A stretch of DNA of 64,000 nucleotides from Thermoanaerobacterium sp. RBIITD (GCF_900205865.1 NZ_LT906662.1:2307411-2371410), one strand, 5' to 3'. Positions 7,985 through 17,349 are shown, numbered from the stretch's first letter. Made by a program: numbers and translations. Notes: generated by a model from the sequence alone, not told the origin.

Positions 7985-9490
7985 CTATTCTCCGGCGGCA
8001 AGTATACCCAGTATGTCAAGTTCCTTCTGTGTCATACCTATTCCTCTAAGCATCAGCCTGTTGCCTTTTAAGCTTTCTATATCATTTATTCCCATGCCAC
8101 CGAGCATTTCTTGTATTTCGTGGCTCCATGCTGTTATGAGATTTACAAGCCTTTTATATCCGATATCCGGATTCAATCTCTTTACGAGGTTTGGATCCTG
8201 TGTTGCGATACCCCAATTGCATTTTCCTGTATTACACTTTTGACACATATGACATCCAAGGGCAATTAAAGCAGCGGAACCAATGTAAACTGCATCTGCT
8301 CCAAGTGCGATTGCCTTTATTATATCCGCACTATTTCTTATGCTACCTGCCGCAATCAAGGAAACCGTATGTCTTATGCCTTCTGAACGAAGCCTTGAAT
8401 CGACAGATGCGATTGCAAATTCTATTGGAATACCAACATTGTCTCTTATCCTCTTAGGTGCTGCGCCTGTTCCACCTCTAAAACCATCTATTGCGATATA
8501 ATCTGCACCTGCTCTTGCTATACCTGATGCAATAGCAGCGACATTGTTTACTGCAGCTATTTTAACACCAACAGGTTTTTTATAATCTGTTGCTTCTTTA
8601 AGTGAATATATCAGTTGACTTAAATCTTCTATCGAATATATATCATGGTGTGGTGCTGGAGATATGGCATCACTACCTACAGGTATCATTCTCGTTTCAG
8701 ATACATCTTCGCTGACTTTTTCTCCTGGTAAATGTCCGCCAATACCAGGTTTTGCACCTTGACCGATTTTTATCTCTACTGCTGCAGCAGTGTTTAAATA
8801 TTCTCTATCAACACCAAACCTCCCAGATGCAACTTGTGCAATTGTGTTTTTACCATATTTGCGAAAATCTTTGTGAAGCCCGCCTTCACCCGTATTATAA
8901 AAAATACCGAGTTCTTCAGCAGCCCTTGCCAATGATGCGTGTGCATTGTAGCTTATAGAACCGTATGACATAGCGGAAAACATTATAGGAAATTCCAACT
9001 TAAGCTGTGGCGGTATCTTTGTCTTGACATTCAGGTTTTCATCAAGTTCAATCTTGTCTGGCTTCCTACCTATAAATACTCTAAGCTCCATAGGTTCCCT
9101 TAAAGGGTCTATAGAAGGGTTTGTAACTTGACTCGCATTAATGACCATCTTGTCCCAATATATAGGATATGGCCTATCATTTCCCATAGCAGAAAGGAGT
9201 ACCCCACCTGTCTCAGCCTGTCTATATATATCTCTTATTGCATCATATGTCCAGTTTGCATTTTCGCGAAAAACCTGTGGATGTTTAATAATTGTCAGAG
9301 CCTGTGTCGGGCACATGACGACACATCTCTGACAATTTACACATTCTAAGTCATTCGAAACCATTTTATCGAGGTCTTCATCATAGCGGTGTACTTCATT
9401 AGCACACTGCCTCATACAAACTTTGCAATTAATACATCTATCATAATCTCTTAATACTTTAAATTCTGGCGTGAGGTAGTTTAAACTCAT
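7985..9490 (-). CDS. Glutamate synthase FMN-binding (GltB2-like) subunit with N-terminal ferredoxin domain
   Basis: A 501-residue protein. Residues ~15-70 hold two 4Fe-4S motifs (CINCKVCMRQC and CVNCQRCVVMCP); the rest is the FMN-dependent synthase TIM barrel, with FSAMSYGSISYNA, NTGEGG, IKIGQGAKPGIGGHLPG, SPAPHHDIYSIEDL, IDGFRGGTGAAP and GADAVYIGSAAL, plus the Cys cluster CHMCQKCNTGKCNWG that binds the 3Fe-4S centre. It converts 2-oxoglutarate and channelled ammonia to glutamate using reduced ferredoxin. The start overlaps the end of the amidotransferase gene by four bases (ATGA), implying coupled translation and a stoichiometric complex. Confidence 0.95.
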   Translation of the reverse strand: MSLNYLTPEFKVLRDYDRCINCKVCMRQCANEVHRYDEDLDKMVSNDLECVNCQRCVVMCPTQALTIIKHPQVFRENANWTYDAIRDIYRQAETGGVLLSAMGNDRPYPIYWDKMVINASQVTNPSIDPLREPMELRVFIGRKPDKIELDENLNVKTKIPPQLKLEFPIMFSAMSYGSISYNAHASLARAAEELGIFYNTGEGGLHKDFRKYGKNTIAQVASGRFGVDREYLNTAAAVEIKIGQGAKPGIGGHLPGEKVSEDVSETRMIPVGSDAISPAPHHDIYSIEDLSQLIYSLKEATDYKKPVGVKIAAVNNVAAIASGIARAGADYIAIDGFRGGTGAAPKRIRDNVGIPIEFAIASVDSRLRSEGIRHTVSLIAAGSIRNSADIIKAIALGADAVYIGSAALIALGCHMCQKCNTGKCNWGIATQDPNLVKRLNPDIGYKRLVNLITAWSHEIQEMLGGMGINDIESLKGNRLMLRGIGMTQKELDILGILAAGE

Positions 9491-10611
9491 GCGGTAACCT
9501 CCTTTTGTTCATACAGTTCTAAAGCATTTTGTTGTTCAAGCTCGGCTATTACAGGTTCTCCACCGCGTGGAATCCAGATTTTATCAGGGCTTTTGCAAAC
9601 TTCCCTTATTGCCGATTCTTCGCTTGCTACATATATCATATCACCCTTTTTAGCTGCTGTTAATGGTCTCAATTTTATTCTATCATTAATCGCTATAAAT
9701 CCACCTTCATAAGTTGCTATGATAGAGAATGGACCGTTTAATAAGGCCTTGCTGTATATCATTTTTAGACTATTGTAAAGAGCCCTTTCCTTTGATGACA
9801 TGCGATCAATCTGCTTCCAAAGTGGTGACGCTACTACTTTTGCTGCTAAGTTAACTGGAAGATTGTGCTTTCTTAAAAGCAAATCAAATATATATGCAGC
9901 GACTTCTGTGTCTGTCTGGAGTGTGCATACATATCCAAACTCTTCTAAGTATTTACGGTTTGTATCATATGATGAAAGCTCGCCATTATGAACGACGGAA
10001 ATGTTTAATAGATTAAAGGGATGTGCACCGCCCCACCATCCGGGTGTATTTGTAGGAAATCTTCCATGGGCAGTCCACATATAGCCGCTGTACGTTTCGA
10101 GTTTGTAAAATTCTGCCACATCTTCAGGATATCCTACAGCTTTAAATACACCCATATTTTTACCACTTGAGAAGATATACGCACCATTTATATTTTTATT
10201 TACATCAAAAATAAATTTAACTGTAAAATCGTCGTCACTTAATTCTAATGCATTCAGTTTCTCAAATTTCGGCAATGCGAAATATCTGTAAATAAGCGGT
10301 GCATTGTTTATACCTTGCGTCTTTCTCGTAGGTATTTTTTCTTCAAATGCCACAACAAAATTAGCCTTTAATAAATCTTCTGTTTCCTGCTTTGCTTTTA
10401 AGCCATCATAAAACATGTGAAAAGCATAGTGATCTTTAAATTCCGGATAAATACCGTATGCGGCAAATCCTCCGCCAAGACCATTTGATCTATCATGCAT
10501 CGTTGCAATGGAATCTGCTATTGTTTGACCTGTAAATACTGCGCCTGTTTGATCTATAATGCCGCTGATGGCGCAGCCAGAAGGTATCCTTATATTGCCT
10601 TCTTTCAACAT
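9487..10611 (-). CDS. Glutamine amidotransferase class II (GltB1-like) subunit
   Basis: The 374-residue protein is the stand-alone glutaminase of a split glutamate synthase. The N-terminus reads MLKEGNIRIPSG then CAISGII; the Cys at residue 13 is the likely N-terminal nucleophile after removal of a 12-residue leader, as in Ntn hydrolases (inference). Other signatures are MHDRSNGLGGGFAAYG, the Arg region TAHGRFPTNTPGWWGGAHPF, and NISVVHNGELSSY with the oxyanion Asn-Gly. It releases ammonia from glutamine for the FMN subunit. It is the first gene of the minus-strand operon, with an AGGGGG site and a promoter near 10750. Confidence 0.93.
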   Translation of the reverse strand: MLKEGNIRIPSGCAISGIIDQTGAVFTGQTIADSIATMHDRSNGLGGGFAAYGIYPEFKDHYAFHMFYDGLKAKQETEDLLKANFVVAFEEKIPTRKTQGINNAPLIYRYFALPKFEKLNALELSDDDFTVKFIFDVNKNINGAYIFSSGKNMGVFKAVGYPEDVAEFYKLETYSGYMWTAHGRFPTNTPGWWGGAHPFNLLNISVVHNGELSSYDTNRKYLEEFGYVCTLQTDTEVAAYIFDLLLRKHNLPVNLAAKVVASPLWKQIDRMSSKERALYNSLKMIYSKALLNGPFSIIATYEGGFIAINDRIKLRPLTAAKKGDMIYVASEESAIREVCKSPDKIWIPRGGEPVIAELEQQNALELYEQKEVTA

Positions 10612-10696
10612 TTTATAACCCCCTTAAAAATTTTTATGTGAAAGAATATTTTTGTAAATTGCAATTAACGAAAATGTTTACTATATATATCTGTCC

Positions 10697-10724
10697 GCAA
10701 ATCACGTATTTTATAGGGATTTGC
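10697..10724 (-). repeat. Inverted repeat in the leader of the glutamate synthase operon
   Basis: GCAAATC and GATTTGC form 7-bp arms 14 nt apart, starting ~20 nt downstream of the predicted transcription start. It could be an RNA hairpin or a regulator binding site; no known riboswitch consensus fits. Palindrome AATTGCAATT (10657-10666) and AATTGCAAT at 10768 are nearby. The rest of 10612-10935 is AT-rich with no gene. Confidence 0.4.
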
Positions 10725-10746
10725 ATCCATTATAAGTATTATCAAT

Positions 10747-10774
10747 ATTATATTACATTTTATAAAAATTGCAA
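10747..10774 (-). promoter_or_regulatory. Sigma-A-like promoter for the glutamate synthase operon
   Basis: TTGCAA, 16-nt spacer, TATAAT on the minus strand, giving a ~130-nt leader before the amidotransferase start. Confidence 0.6.
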
Positions 10775-10935
10775 TATATAAATGATAAAAATTCATAATA
10801 AAATTTACGTTAGAATTAAATCACAATAAATTAGTGACATTTTGTGACAAAAAATTAGAAAATTCTACACTGGCTATTTTTTCTTCTACAAAATATTGTA
10901 TAATTAATGTATACTAATAAATAAGGTGGTCTAAT

Positions 10936-11988
10936 ATGAATATGTACGAAAATATAAAAAAAGCTGCTAGGGATTTTCAAAAATATTTAGAGGTACCTCT
11001 ATTCCTTCTCGACAAAAATAGCAAAATAATTTACACAGGTGATGAAAATATTTTAAAAAAAGAAGGATTTTTTGATGTAAATAGAGAATATATGGAGAAA
11101 AGAGATATATTTGAATGGCAAAATATAACATTTAACAACATATTTATTGAAGATAGGCTTTTCTTGACTGTTGGCATCTATGGCACTGGCGAAAAAACAG
11201 AAAATTTGCTACTAATTTTGTCAAAAGCATTTGAACATTTAAACAATCAATTATCAAAAGAAGATTTCTTATTTGAACTGCTTACTGGAAATATTGAGAA
11301 AGACGAGATTCTCTACTATATTGAAAAATATAAATTTAATAAAAAAGATTTGTATCGAATAATAATTATAGAGTCATCTGATGTAATTGATGATGCAGTT
11401 AAAATTGTAGGGCATATATTTGATAAGAATAGTTACTATACTGTAATATTAAGTACAAACAGGTTTGCGATATTACTATTAGATGTGGCTGATACTGACA
11501 TAGATAAAGCAACAAGGATTTTAAAAGATACTATTGAATCTGAAGTATATATAAAGGTAAGTATAGGTGTATCAAACAAGCCGCTGGATTTGATTAACAT
11601 GAATTATGGCTATAAAGAAGCATGCACTGCTTTAGAAATAGGTAAAAAGCTTGACAATGATGAAAAAGGTATATACTTCTATAACAATTATGTATTAGCT
11701 GAACTTTTAATGGGACTACCAGAAGATATAATAAAGAGATTTTTAAATGTCATGGCAGAAGGTAAATTAGATTGTTTTAATGATGATGAGCTTATGCAGA
11801 CATTGAATGCATTTTTTAAAAATAGTCTCAATTTAAGTGAAACATCGAGAGATTTATATATACACAGAAATACATTAGTCTACAGGCTTGACAAGATACA
11901 TAAAATGACAGAACTTGATCCGAAACAATTTGATGATGCGATGATGTTAAAAATAATTATGCTGTTGGTTAAACTTTTTAAAGATTAG
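10936..11988 (+). CDS. CdaR/PucR-type transcriptional regulator
   Basis: A 350-residue protein. The C-terminal ~60 residues contain the PucR-type helix-turn-helix with its hallmark LYIHRNTLVYRLDKIHKMTELDP broken across two helices (RNTLVYRLDKI near residue 318). The middle holds a GGDEF-like degenerate sensor segment (IKVSIGVSNK, YKEACTALEIGKKL) as in CdaR proteins; the N-terminal ~80 residues look like a ligand-sensing domain (FLLDKNSKIIYTGDE). Such regulators usually activate a neighbouring operon in response to a metabolite. Its divergent position makes the glutamate synthase operon the likely target (inference). A TATAAT at 10899 gives a plausible -10 without a clear -35. Confidence 0.82.
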   Translation: MNMYENIKKAARDFQKYLEVPLFLLDKNSKIIYTGDENILKKEGFFDVNREYMEKRDIFEWQNITFNNIFIEDRLFLTVGIYGTGEKTENLLLILSKAFEHLNNQLSKEDFLFELLTGNIEKDEILYYIEKYKFNKKDLYRIIIIESSDVIDDAVKIVGHIFDKNSYYTVILSTNRFAILLLDVADTDIDKATRILKDTIESEVYIKVSIGVSNKPLDLINMNYGYKEACTALEIGKKLDNDEKGIYFYNNYVLAELLMGLPEDIIKRFLNVMAEGKLDCFNDDELMQTLNAFFKNSLNLSETSRDLYIHRNTLVYRLDKIHKMTELDPKQFDDAMMLKIIMLLVKLFKD

Positions 11989-12029
11989 AGTATTATTGCA
12001 GTAAAAATTTGAAAGGAATGTAAGCTTGC

Positions 12030-12716
12030 ATGATAAGATTTAGTGAGGTTTCAAAAAAGTATAAAAATGATATTATAGCTATTTCAAATATAAATTTTAC
12101 TATTGAAAATGGCGAATTTGTCTTTTTGGTTGGACCGAGCGGTGCAGGTAAATCGACGATATTAAAACTTTTATTAAGAGAAGAAATTCCGACAACAGGA
12201 AGTATATTTATTGACAAAAAAAATATAACGACATTAAAAAAAAGAGAAGTACCATATTTAAGAAGAACAATGGGTGTTGTATTTCAAGATTTTAGGCTTC
12301 TACCAAACAAAACTGTGTATGAAAACATCGCATTTGCAATGCAAATAGTAGAGGCAGAGCCAAAATATATAAGGAGAAGAGTCCCTATGGTTTTGTCGCT
12401 TGTAGGGTTAAGTGATAGAGCCAACTCATATCCACAGCAGCTATCAGGTGGTGAACAGCAAAGAGTATCAATAGCGAGGGCAATAGTAAATGAGCCATCA
12501 ATACTTGTCGCCGATGAGCCAACGGGAAACCTTGATCCGGATACATCTTGGGAAATTGTAAAATTGATTTCAGAAATAAACAAAAGAGGTACAACCGTAA
12601 TTATGGCAACACATGCTAAAGATATTGTCGATGTTATGAAAAAGAGGGTTATTGCTCTTGAAAAAGGAAATATCGTAAGAGATGAAATGAGGGGTGTTTA
12701 CGGATATGAGGTTTAA
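12030..12716 (+). CDS. ftsE: Cell division ABC ATPase FtsE
   Basis: A 228-residue ABC ATPase of the expected length. Walker A is GPSGAGKS (~36-43), Q-loop VFQDFRLLPNKTVYENIAF, signature LSGGEQQRVSIARA, Walker B ILVADEPTGNLDP, and switch His in MATHAKDI. These are the typical FtsE sequences. With FtsX it forms a membrane complex that activates cell-wall hydrolases. The ftsX frame begins within its last codons, and an M23 peptidase with a coiled coil follows, which is the usual hydrolase partner. The ribosome site is GAAAGGAATG, about 12 nt before ATG. Confidence 0.95.
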   Translation: MIRFSEVSKKYKNDIIAISNINFTIENGEFVFLVGPSGAGKSTILKLLLREEIPTTGSIFIDKKNITTLKKREVPYLRRTMGVVFQDFRLLPNKTVYENIAFAMQIVEAEPKYIRRRVPMVLSLVGLSDRANSYPQQLSGGEQQRVSIARAIVNEPSILVADEPTGNLDPDTSWEIVKLISEINKRGTTVIMATHAKDIVDVMKKRVIALEKGNIVRDEMRGVYGYEV

Positions 12717-13593
12717 TACAGTAGTTTACTATATAAAGGAAGGCTTAACAAACGTAAAAAGGAATAGAGCAATGACTATAGCGTCTATTACATCTGTGAC
12801 AGCAGCGCTTTTGATACTTGGTTTGTTTTTAATGATCATACTAAATGTTGATTCTATGGCGGACCAAGTTGAATCACAGCTTCAATTAAAGGCATTTATA
12901 AATGACAGCTATGATACAACAAAGGCTATGGAAGTAGGAGACAAGATAAAGGCGATAGATGGTGTAAAGTCTATTAAATTTGAATCAAAAGAGGATGCAC
13001 TAAATAATTTCAAAAAGCAGTTAGGAGATAAAAGCTATTTAGTAAATGGGTTGCAGGATGATAACCCAATGCCACAATCTTTTATTGTTCAGGTATCCGA
13101 CGCAAATATGATGAAACAAATTTCAAATGAGATAAAAAAGATTGATGGTGTAACACAAGTTAGTTATGGACAAGATGTAGTCGACAAACTGCTTGGAATT
13201 ATAAAGATAATAAGGATAGTAGGGCTTTGCGTAATACTTATTCTCTTTATAATTTCAGTTGTTATAATTTCAAATACTATAAAACTTGGTGTATTTTCAA
13301 GGAGAAGAGAGATTAACATCATGAAGTACATCGGCGCTACAGATTGGTTTATAAGGTGGCCCTTCCTTGTTGAAGGAATTGTGCTTGGCCTTTTCGGGGC
13401 ACTTTTGTCAATCATAGTATTGGGTTTATTATATGGTTATGCTACCGATATAGTAAATAACAAGCTAATAATATTTACATTATTGCCTGTTGGTAAAATA
13501 CTGAGGCAATCTCTGCTGTATTTCTTGCTTATGGGATCAGTGATAGGGGCACTTGGAAGTGGTATATCAATTAAGAGATTTTTGAATGTGTGA
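12706..13593 (+). CDS. ftsX: Cell division ABC permease-like protein FtsX
   Basis: The protein (295 residues from ATG 12706) has the FtsX layout: a cytoplasmic N-terminus, TM1 at about 22-45, a ~110-residue extracellular loop with the ECD motif region (QLKAFINDSYD, VKSIKFESKEDAL, NPMPQSFIVQV), then three TM segments near 165-185, 215-240 and 262-285, with SRRREINIMKYIGATDWFIRWPF between. A GTG at 12694 could extend it by four residues, but ATG 12706 sits at a better distance from GAGGGG and starts MRFNTVVYYIKEG like relatives. It overlaps ftsE by 11 bases. It relays ATP hydrolysis to the M23 hydrolase. Confidence 0.94.
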   Translation: MRFNTVVYYIKEGLTNVKRNRAMTIASITSVTAALLILGLFLMIILNVDSMADQVESQLQLKAFINDSYDTTKAMEVGDKIKAIDGVKSIKFESKEDALNNFKKQLGDKSYLVNGLQDDNPMPQSFIVQVSDANMMKQISNEIKKIDGVTQVSYGQDVVDKLLGIIKIIRIVGLCVILILFIISVVIISNTIKLGVFSRRREINIMKYIGATDWFIRWPFLVEGIVLGLFGALLSIIVLGLLYGYATDIVNNKLIIFTLLPVGKILRQSLLYFLLMGSVIGALGSGISIKRFLNV

Positions 13594-13605
13594 GGAGGTA
13601 TATTA

Positions 13606-14748
13606 TTGAAGGAAGGCAGATATCGAAGAATTGCTTTTATGGTTTTGCTTTCGGTATCTATTCTTATTTCATCATCTCCGAAGGCAGACCAGTTACAGGA
13701 TGCTAAAAATAAGCTTAATAATGTCCAAAATTCTATAAATCAAAACAAGGCTGCGCAAAATCAGATAGCGGAACAAAAGAAAGACCTCGCAAATGAGCTT
13801 CAAAATCTTGATATGAAGTTAAATGACACTACAAAACAATTGAATGATGCACAAAATAAGCTTAATGACATTATCGCAAAATTAAACAAAACACAACAAG
13901 ACTTAGATGAGGCAAAAAAAGTTGAAGAAAAGCAGCAGAATACCTTAAAAGAAAGAGTAAGGGCTATGTACATAGGCGGTGGCGAGACAGGATACCTCGA
14001 TGTACTATTGAGCTCTAAGAGCTTTGCAGATTTTATTACGAGGCTAGATGTCATCAAGAAGCTTGTAGGATTTGATGTTAATCTCCTCAATTCATATCAA
14101 AAACAAAGGCAAATTGTAGAAAATAAGGCTAAGCAGCTTGCACTTGTAAAAAAGGATGCAGAAAATTATAAAAACCAGGTAGCATTGAGAAAAAGAGATA
14201 TAGAGGTTGCAATGGTATCGAGACAAGGAATTATGAGGGATTTGGAAAGACAGCAAAAACTGTACGAAGAGCAAGAACAAGCCTTATTGAACCAATCTAA
14301 ACAATTGGAGGGCATTATTGCGAGCCTTCAAGCAAAATCTAGTGTTGTATATTCAGGAGGAAAATTAGGCTGGCCGGTTCCAAGCAGTTCAATTATTACA
14401 TCACCTTTTGGGACAAGGTACCATCCGATATTGCATGAATATAAGACACATACGGGTATAGATATATCTGCATCTTATGGTGCAGCAGTTGTTGCAGCTG
14501 GTGATGGCAAAGTCATTTTTGCTGGATATTATGGTGGATATGGTAATGCCGTGATAATAGACCACGGTGGCGGAATATCGACATTGTATGGACACAATTC
14601 CGAGCTTCTTGTAAGTGTAGGTGATACAGTTAAAAGAGGCCAGCAGATCGCAAAAGCCGGAAGTACAGGACTTTCTACAGGTCCACACTGTCATTTCGAA
14701 GTACGTAAAAACGGTGTTCCTGTGAATCCTATGGACTGGTTAAAATAA
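13606..14748 (+). CDS. EnvC-like M23 peptidase with coiled coil
   Basis: A 380-residue exported protein starting at TTG after GAGGAGG. A signal segment (AFMVLLSVSILISSSPKA) is followed by a long coiled coil of about residues 30-255 (many Q, N, K, L heptads) and a C-terminal LytM/M23 domain (~265-380). Zinc ligands are in HTGIDIS and HCHFE, with SPFGTRYHPI and YGHNSELLV conserved. All ligands are present, so it may be an active DD-endopeptidase rather than only an activator. In the ftsEX operon it is the expected partner that cleaves peptidoglycan during division, regulated by FtsX. A terminator hairpin overlaps its stop codon. Confidence 0.92.
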   Translation: MKEGRYRRIAFMVLLSVSILISSSPKADQLQDAKNKLNNVQNSINQNKAAQNQIAEQKKDLANELQNLDMKLNDTTKQLNDAQNKLNDIIAKLNKTQQDLDEAKKVEEKQQNTLKERVRAMYIGGGETGYLDVLLSSKSFADFITRLDVIKKLVGFDVNLLNSYQKQRQIVENKAKQLALVKKDAENYKNQVALRKRDIEVAMVSRQGIMRDLERQQKLYEEQEQALLNQSKQLEGIIASLQAKSSVVYSGGKLGWPVPSSSIITSPFGTRYHPILHEYKTHTGIDISASYGAAVVAAGDGKVIFAGYYGGYGNAVIIDHGGGISTLYGHNSELLVSVGDTVKRGQQIAKAGSTGLSTGPHCHFEVRKNGVPVNPMDWLK

Positions 14749-14768
14749 CCGGTCTATTTTTTTTATCG
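14734..14768 (+). terminator. Terminator of the ftsEX-M23 operon
   Basis: GACTGGTTA pairs with TAACCGGTC (one wobble) over the stop codon, followed by TATTTTTTTT. Confidence 0.85.
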
Positions 14769-14896
14769 ATATCTTATTGTATAATAAAATGTAATGGCAT
14801 ATAATTTATAAGACTGTTAAAAAAGTGGAAAGATTGAAAGTAATGTTTTTACAGATTTTATGACTAAACGATGTAGAAAGGAATGAAAGCTTAAAT

Positions 14897-16096
14897 ATGA
14901 ATAGACGTAAAATTTTTACCGGGGCGGTATTACTAGTATTAATAACAAGTATATTAACATTTTATTTGACAAAGGGGATACCTTTAATATTTGGTGGCTC
15001 TGCCATAGTGCCACGGCAAGAATACGAATTAATGAAGCAATACAATAAACTTTTTCAGGTTAAAAACATATTAAACAATGATTATGTCGACAAAATTGAT
15101 CAATCAAAGCTTGTGGATGGTTCCATAAAAGGACTCGCAAGTTCACTTGGTGATCCATATACGGTTTATATGGATAAAAAAGACTATCAAGATTTTACGA
15201 CACAGACGACAGGTTCCTATGCTGGCGTAGGTATTGTCGTTTCTGTTGATAAAGATGGACATATTGTTGTTGTTTCCCCTATAAAAAATACTCCTGGTGA
15301 AAGAGCAGATATAAAATCGGGTGATATAATTCTCTCTGTCAACAATATAAAAGTCAGTGGCAATAATCTTGATCAGGCTGTATCACTTATGAAAGGACCA
15401 CAAGGCACAAATGTTTCAATAACATTATTAAGGGATAATAAAATGATAAATAAGACATTGACGAGAGAGATAATAAAGCTTGAGACAATAAGCAGCACAA
15501 TGCTTCCTAATAATATAGGGTATATAAAGATGACTATGTTCGATGAGAATACTTCAGAAGATTTTACTAAAGCGTTGAACAAATTAAAAGCTCAAGGTTT
15601 AAATGGCTTGATAATAGATTTAAGGGATAATCCGGGAGGAATCCTTGAACAATGCGTTAATGTCGCTAATGAATTATTGCCAAAAGGTCTTATTGTTTCA
15701 ACTAAAGGGAGAAATAAGCGGGATAATCAAGTGATTTATGCAAAGGGACCCGGCCTGGGCAAACCAATTGCATTGCTTGTAAATGGTGGTAGTGCTAGTG
15801 CATCTGAGATATTATCTGGTGCTATAAAAGATAGAAACGTAGGTGTACTCGTCGGTACTAAGACATTTGGAAAGGGGCTCGTACAATCAATAATCGATTT
15901 TGGTGATGGTACTGCATTGAAATATACTTCTGCAAGATATTATACCCCAAGTGGTGTTAATATACAGGGAAAGGGTATTGAGCCAAATTATGTTGTTGAG
16001 CTTCCTAAAAACTATGTCGTTACAGATAAACCTGATTTAAAAGGCGATACACAATTGATTAAAGCTTATGACATCGTAAAGTCAGAGGTTAAATAA
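14897..16096 (+). CDS. C-terminal processing peptidase, S41 family
   Basis: A 399-residue CtpA/CtpB-type protease. Residues 7-27 form a signal anchor (IFTGAVLLVLITSILTFYL). A PDZ domain lies at about 105-185 (GVGIVVSVDKDGHIVVVSPIKNTPGERADIKSGDIIL). The catalytic serine is in NGGSASASEILSGA (near 300) and the lysine in VGTKTFGKGLVQS (near 325). It works outside the membrane on substrate C-termini. A TATAAT at 14780 is a likely -10. The following gene also has a PDZ domain and starts nine bases after the stop, so they are probably cotranscribed. The ribosome region GAAAGGAATGAAAGCTT resembles that of ftsE. Confidence 0.93.
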   Translation: MNRRKIFTGAVLLVLITSILTFYLTKGIPLIFGGSAIVPRQEYELMKQYNKLFQVKNILNNDYVDKIDQSKLVDGSIKGLASSLGDPYTVYMDKKDYQDFTTQTTGSYAGVGIVVSVDKDGHIVVVSPIKNTPGERADIKSGDIILSVNNIKVSGNNLDQAVSLMKGPQGTNVSITLLRDNKMINKTLTREIIKLETISSTMLPNNIGYIKMTMFDENTSEDFTKALNKLKAQGLNGLIIDLRDNPGGILEQCVNVANELLPKGLIVSTKGRNKRDNQVIYAKGPGLGKPIALLVNGGSASASEILSGAIKDRNVGVLVGTKTFGKGLVQSIIDFGDGTALKYTSARYYTPSGVNIQGKGIEPNYVVELPKNYVVTDKPDLKGDTQLIKAYDIVKSEVK

Positions 16097-16105
16097 GGTG
16101 TTGAT

Positions 16106-17338
16106 ATGGTATTTATAAAATTGATTTGGTTGATTGTTAAGTCTGTTTCATTAATGATATTAAATCCATTGATGTGGTTAGTAGTTGGGTTTATAGTATT
16201 ACAGTATAAAAAAAATATTGAACTAGAGAGAGAAATAATAGGGAAGGAGCAGAATTCACTAAAGGATCAAACGCTTGATTCTGTTATATATGGCTTTTTA
16301 ACTGGGATCCTTGGAAGTATTATAATTGTATCACTTGGAATAACTTTAGACAATATAGGCATAGAATATGTATTTCCGTTAGCTATACTTCTACTGCTTA
16401 TTAATCCAAGGTATATCTGTTTTTCATACGCCGGTGGGATAGTGTCTATTGTAAGTTTATTGACAGGTTTTCCAAAGGTAAATGTTGCGGGGCTTATGGC
16501 TATCGTTGGTATTCTACATCTTATGGAGAGTATACTTATTTATGTTGATGGAGCAGTTAATAGTATACCGATATTCGTAGAACAGAAAAATGGTAAAATT
16601 ATTGGCGGGTATACAATGCGAAAATTCTGGCCTATTCCATTTGTAGCCTTAGCTACAACTACTGCAGTAACAGGTGGTGCATCATCTATAAATATGCCCG
16701 ATTGGTGGCCTTTACTTGGACCATCCTCAAATATTAAGGATATAATGTTTATGTTGTTACCTGTTGTTGCGGCATTAGGATATGGCGATATTGCCCTTAC
16801 TGAGATGCCACAAAAAAGAGCAAAAAAATCTGCCATAAGACTATTAGCATTCAGCATAGTTTTAATATTGTTATCGCTTATAGGAAGTAAGTATTATATA
16901 TTTAAATGGATTGCCGCGATATTTGGGCCTTTAGCCCATGAGATGCTTATAATAATAGGACAAAAAGAGGAAAAAAGTAAAAGCCCATTATTTGAAGCAC
17001 AGGAAACAGGATTAATGGTTCTTGCTACTATGAGAAATTCTCCTGCTGAGCAGATCGGTATAAAACCCGGTGATATCATTATGAGGATAAATGATATTAC
17101 AATTAATAGTGAAGAAGATATAAAAAGGATGCTTATTGCTGAACCAACAATTATATATATTGTGGTAAAAGAACCTGATGGAAATTATGTAAATTATGAA
17201 TACAGAAACTGTAGAGGGATTAAATGGCTGGGTGTTTTAGTGGTACCGCGATATGCCAAAACAGTATTTCGATTAGAGGATATGGAAAACGGAGGATTAA
17301 TAAGAAGTATAATAAACAAATTTAAAAAAAGAAACTAG
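16106..17338 (+). CDS. Polytopic membrane protein with C-terminal PDZ domain
   Basis: A 410-residue protein with roughly seven to eight membrane segments in residues 5-285 and a PDZ domain at about 295-375 (GLMVLATMRNSPAEQIGIKPGDIIMRINDITINSEEDI). No protease motif such as HExxH is visible. It resembles the SepM/YlbL-neighbourhood or Clostridium PDZ membrane proteins of unknown role that accompany CtpA-type peptidases. The operon position suggests it tethers or regulates proteolysis at the membrane (inference). The start is ATG after GGTG; the gene lies 11 bases before comB. Confidence 0.75.
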   Translation: MVFIKLIWLIVKSVSLMILNPLMWLVVGFIVLQYKKNIELEREIIGKEQNSLKDQTLDSVIYGFLTGILGSIIIVSLGITLDNIGIEYVFPLAILLLLINPRYICFSYAGGIVSIVSLLTGFPKVNVAGLMAIVGILHLMESILIYVDGAVNSIPIFVEQKNGKIIGGYTMRKFWPIPFVALATTTAVTGGASSINMPDWWPLLGPSSNIKDIMFMLLPVVAALGYGDIALTEMPQKRAKKSAIRLLAFSIVLILLSLIGSKYYIFKWIAAIFGPLAHEMLIIIGQKEEKSKSPLFEAQETGLMVLATMRNSPAEQIGIKPGDIIMRINDITINSEEDIKRMLIAEPTIIYIVVKEPDGNYVNYEYRNCRGIKWLGVLVVPRYAKTVFRLEDMENGGLIRSIINKFKKRN

Positions 17339-17349
17339 GAGGCAAAAAC

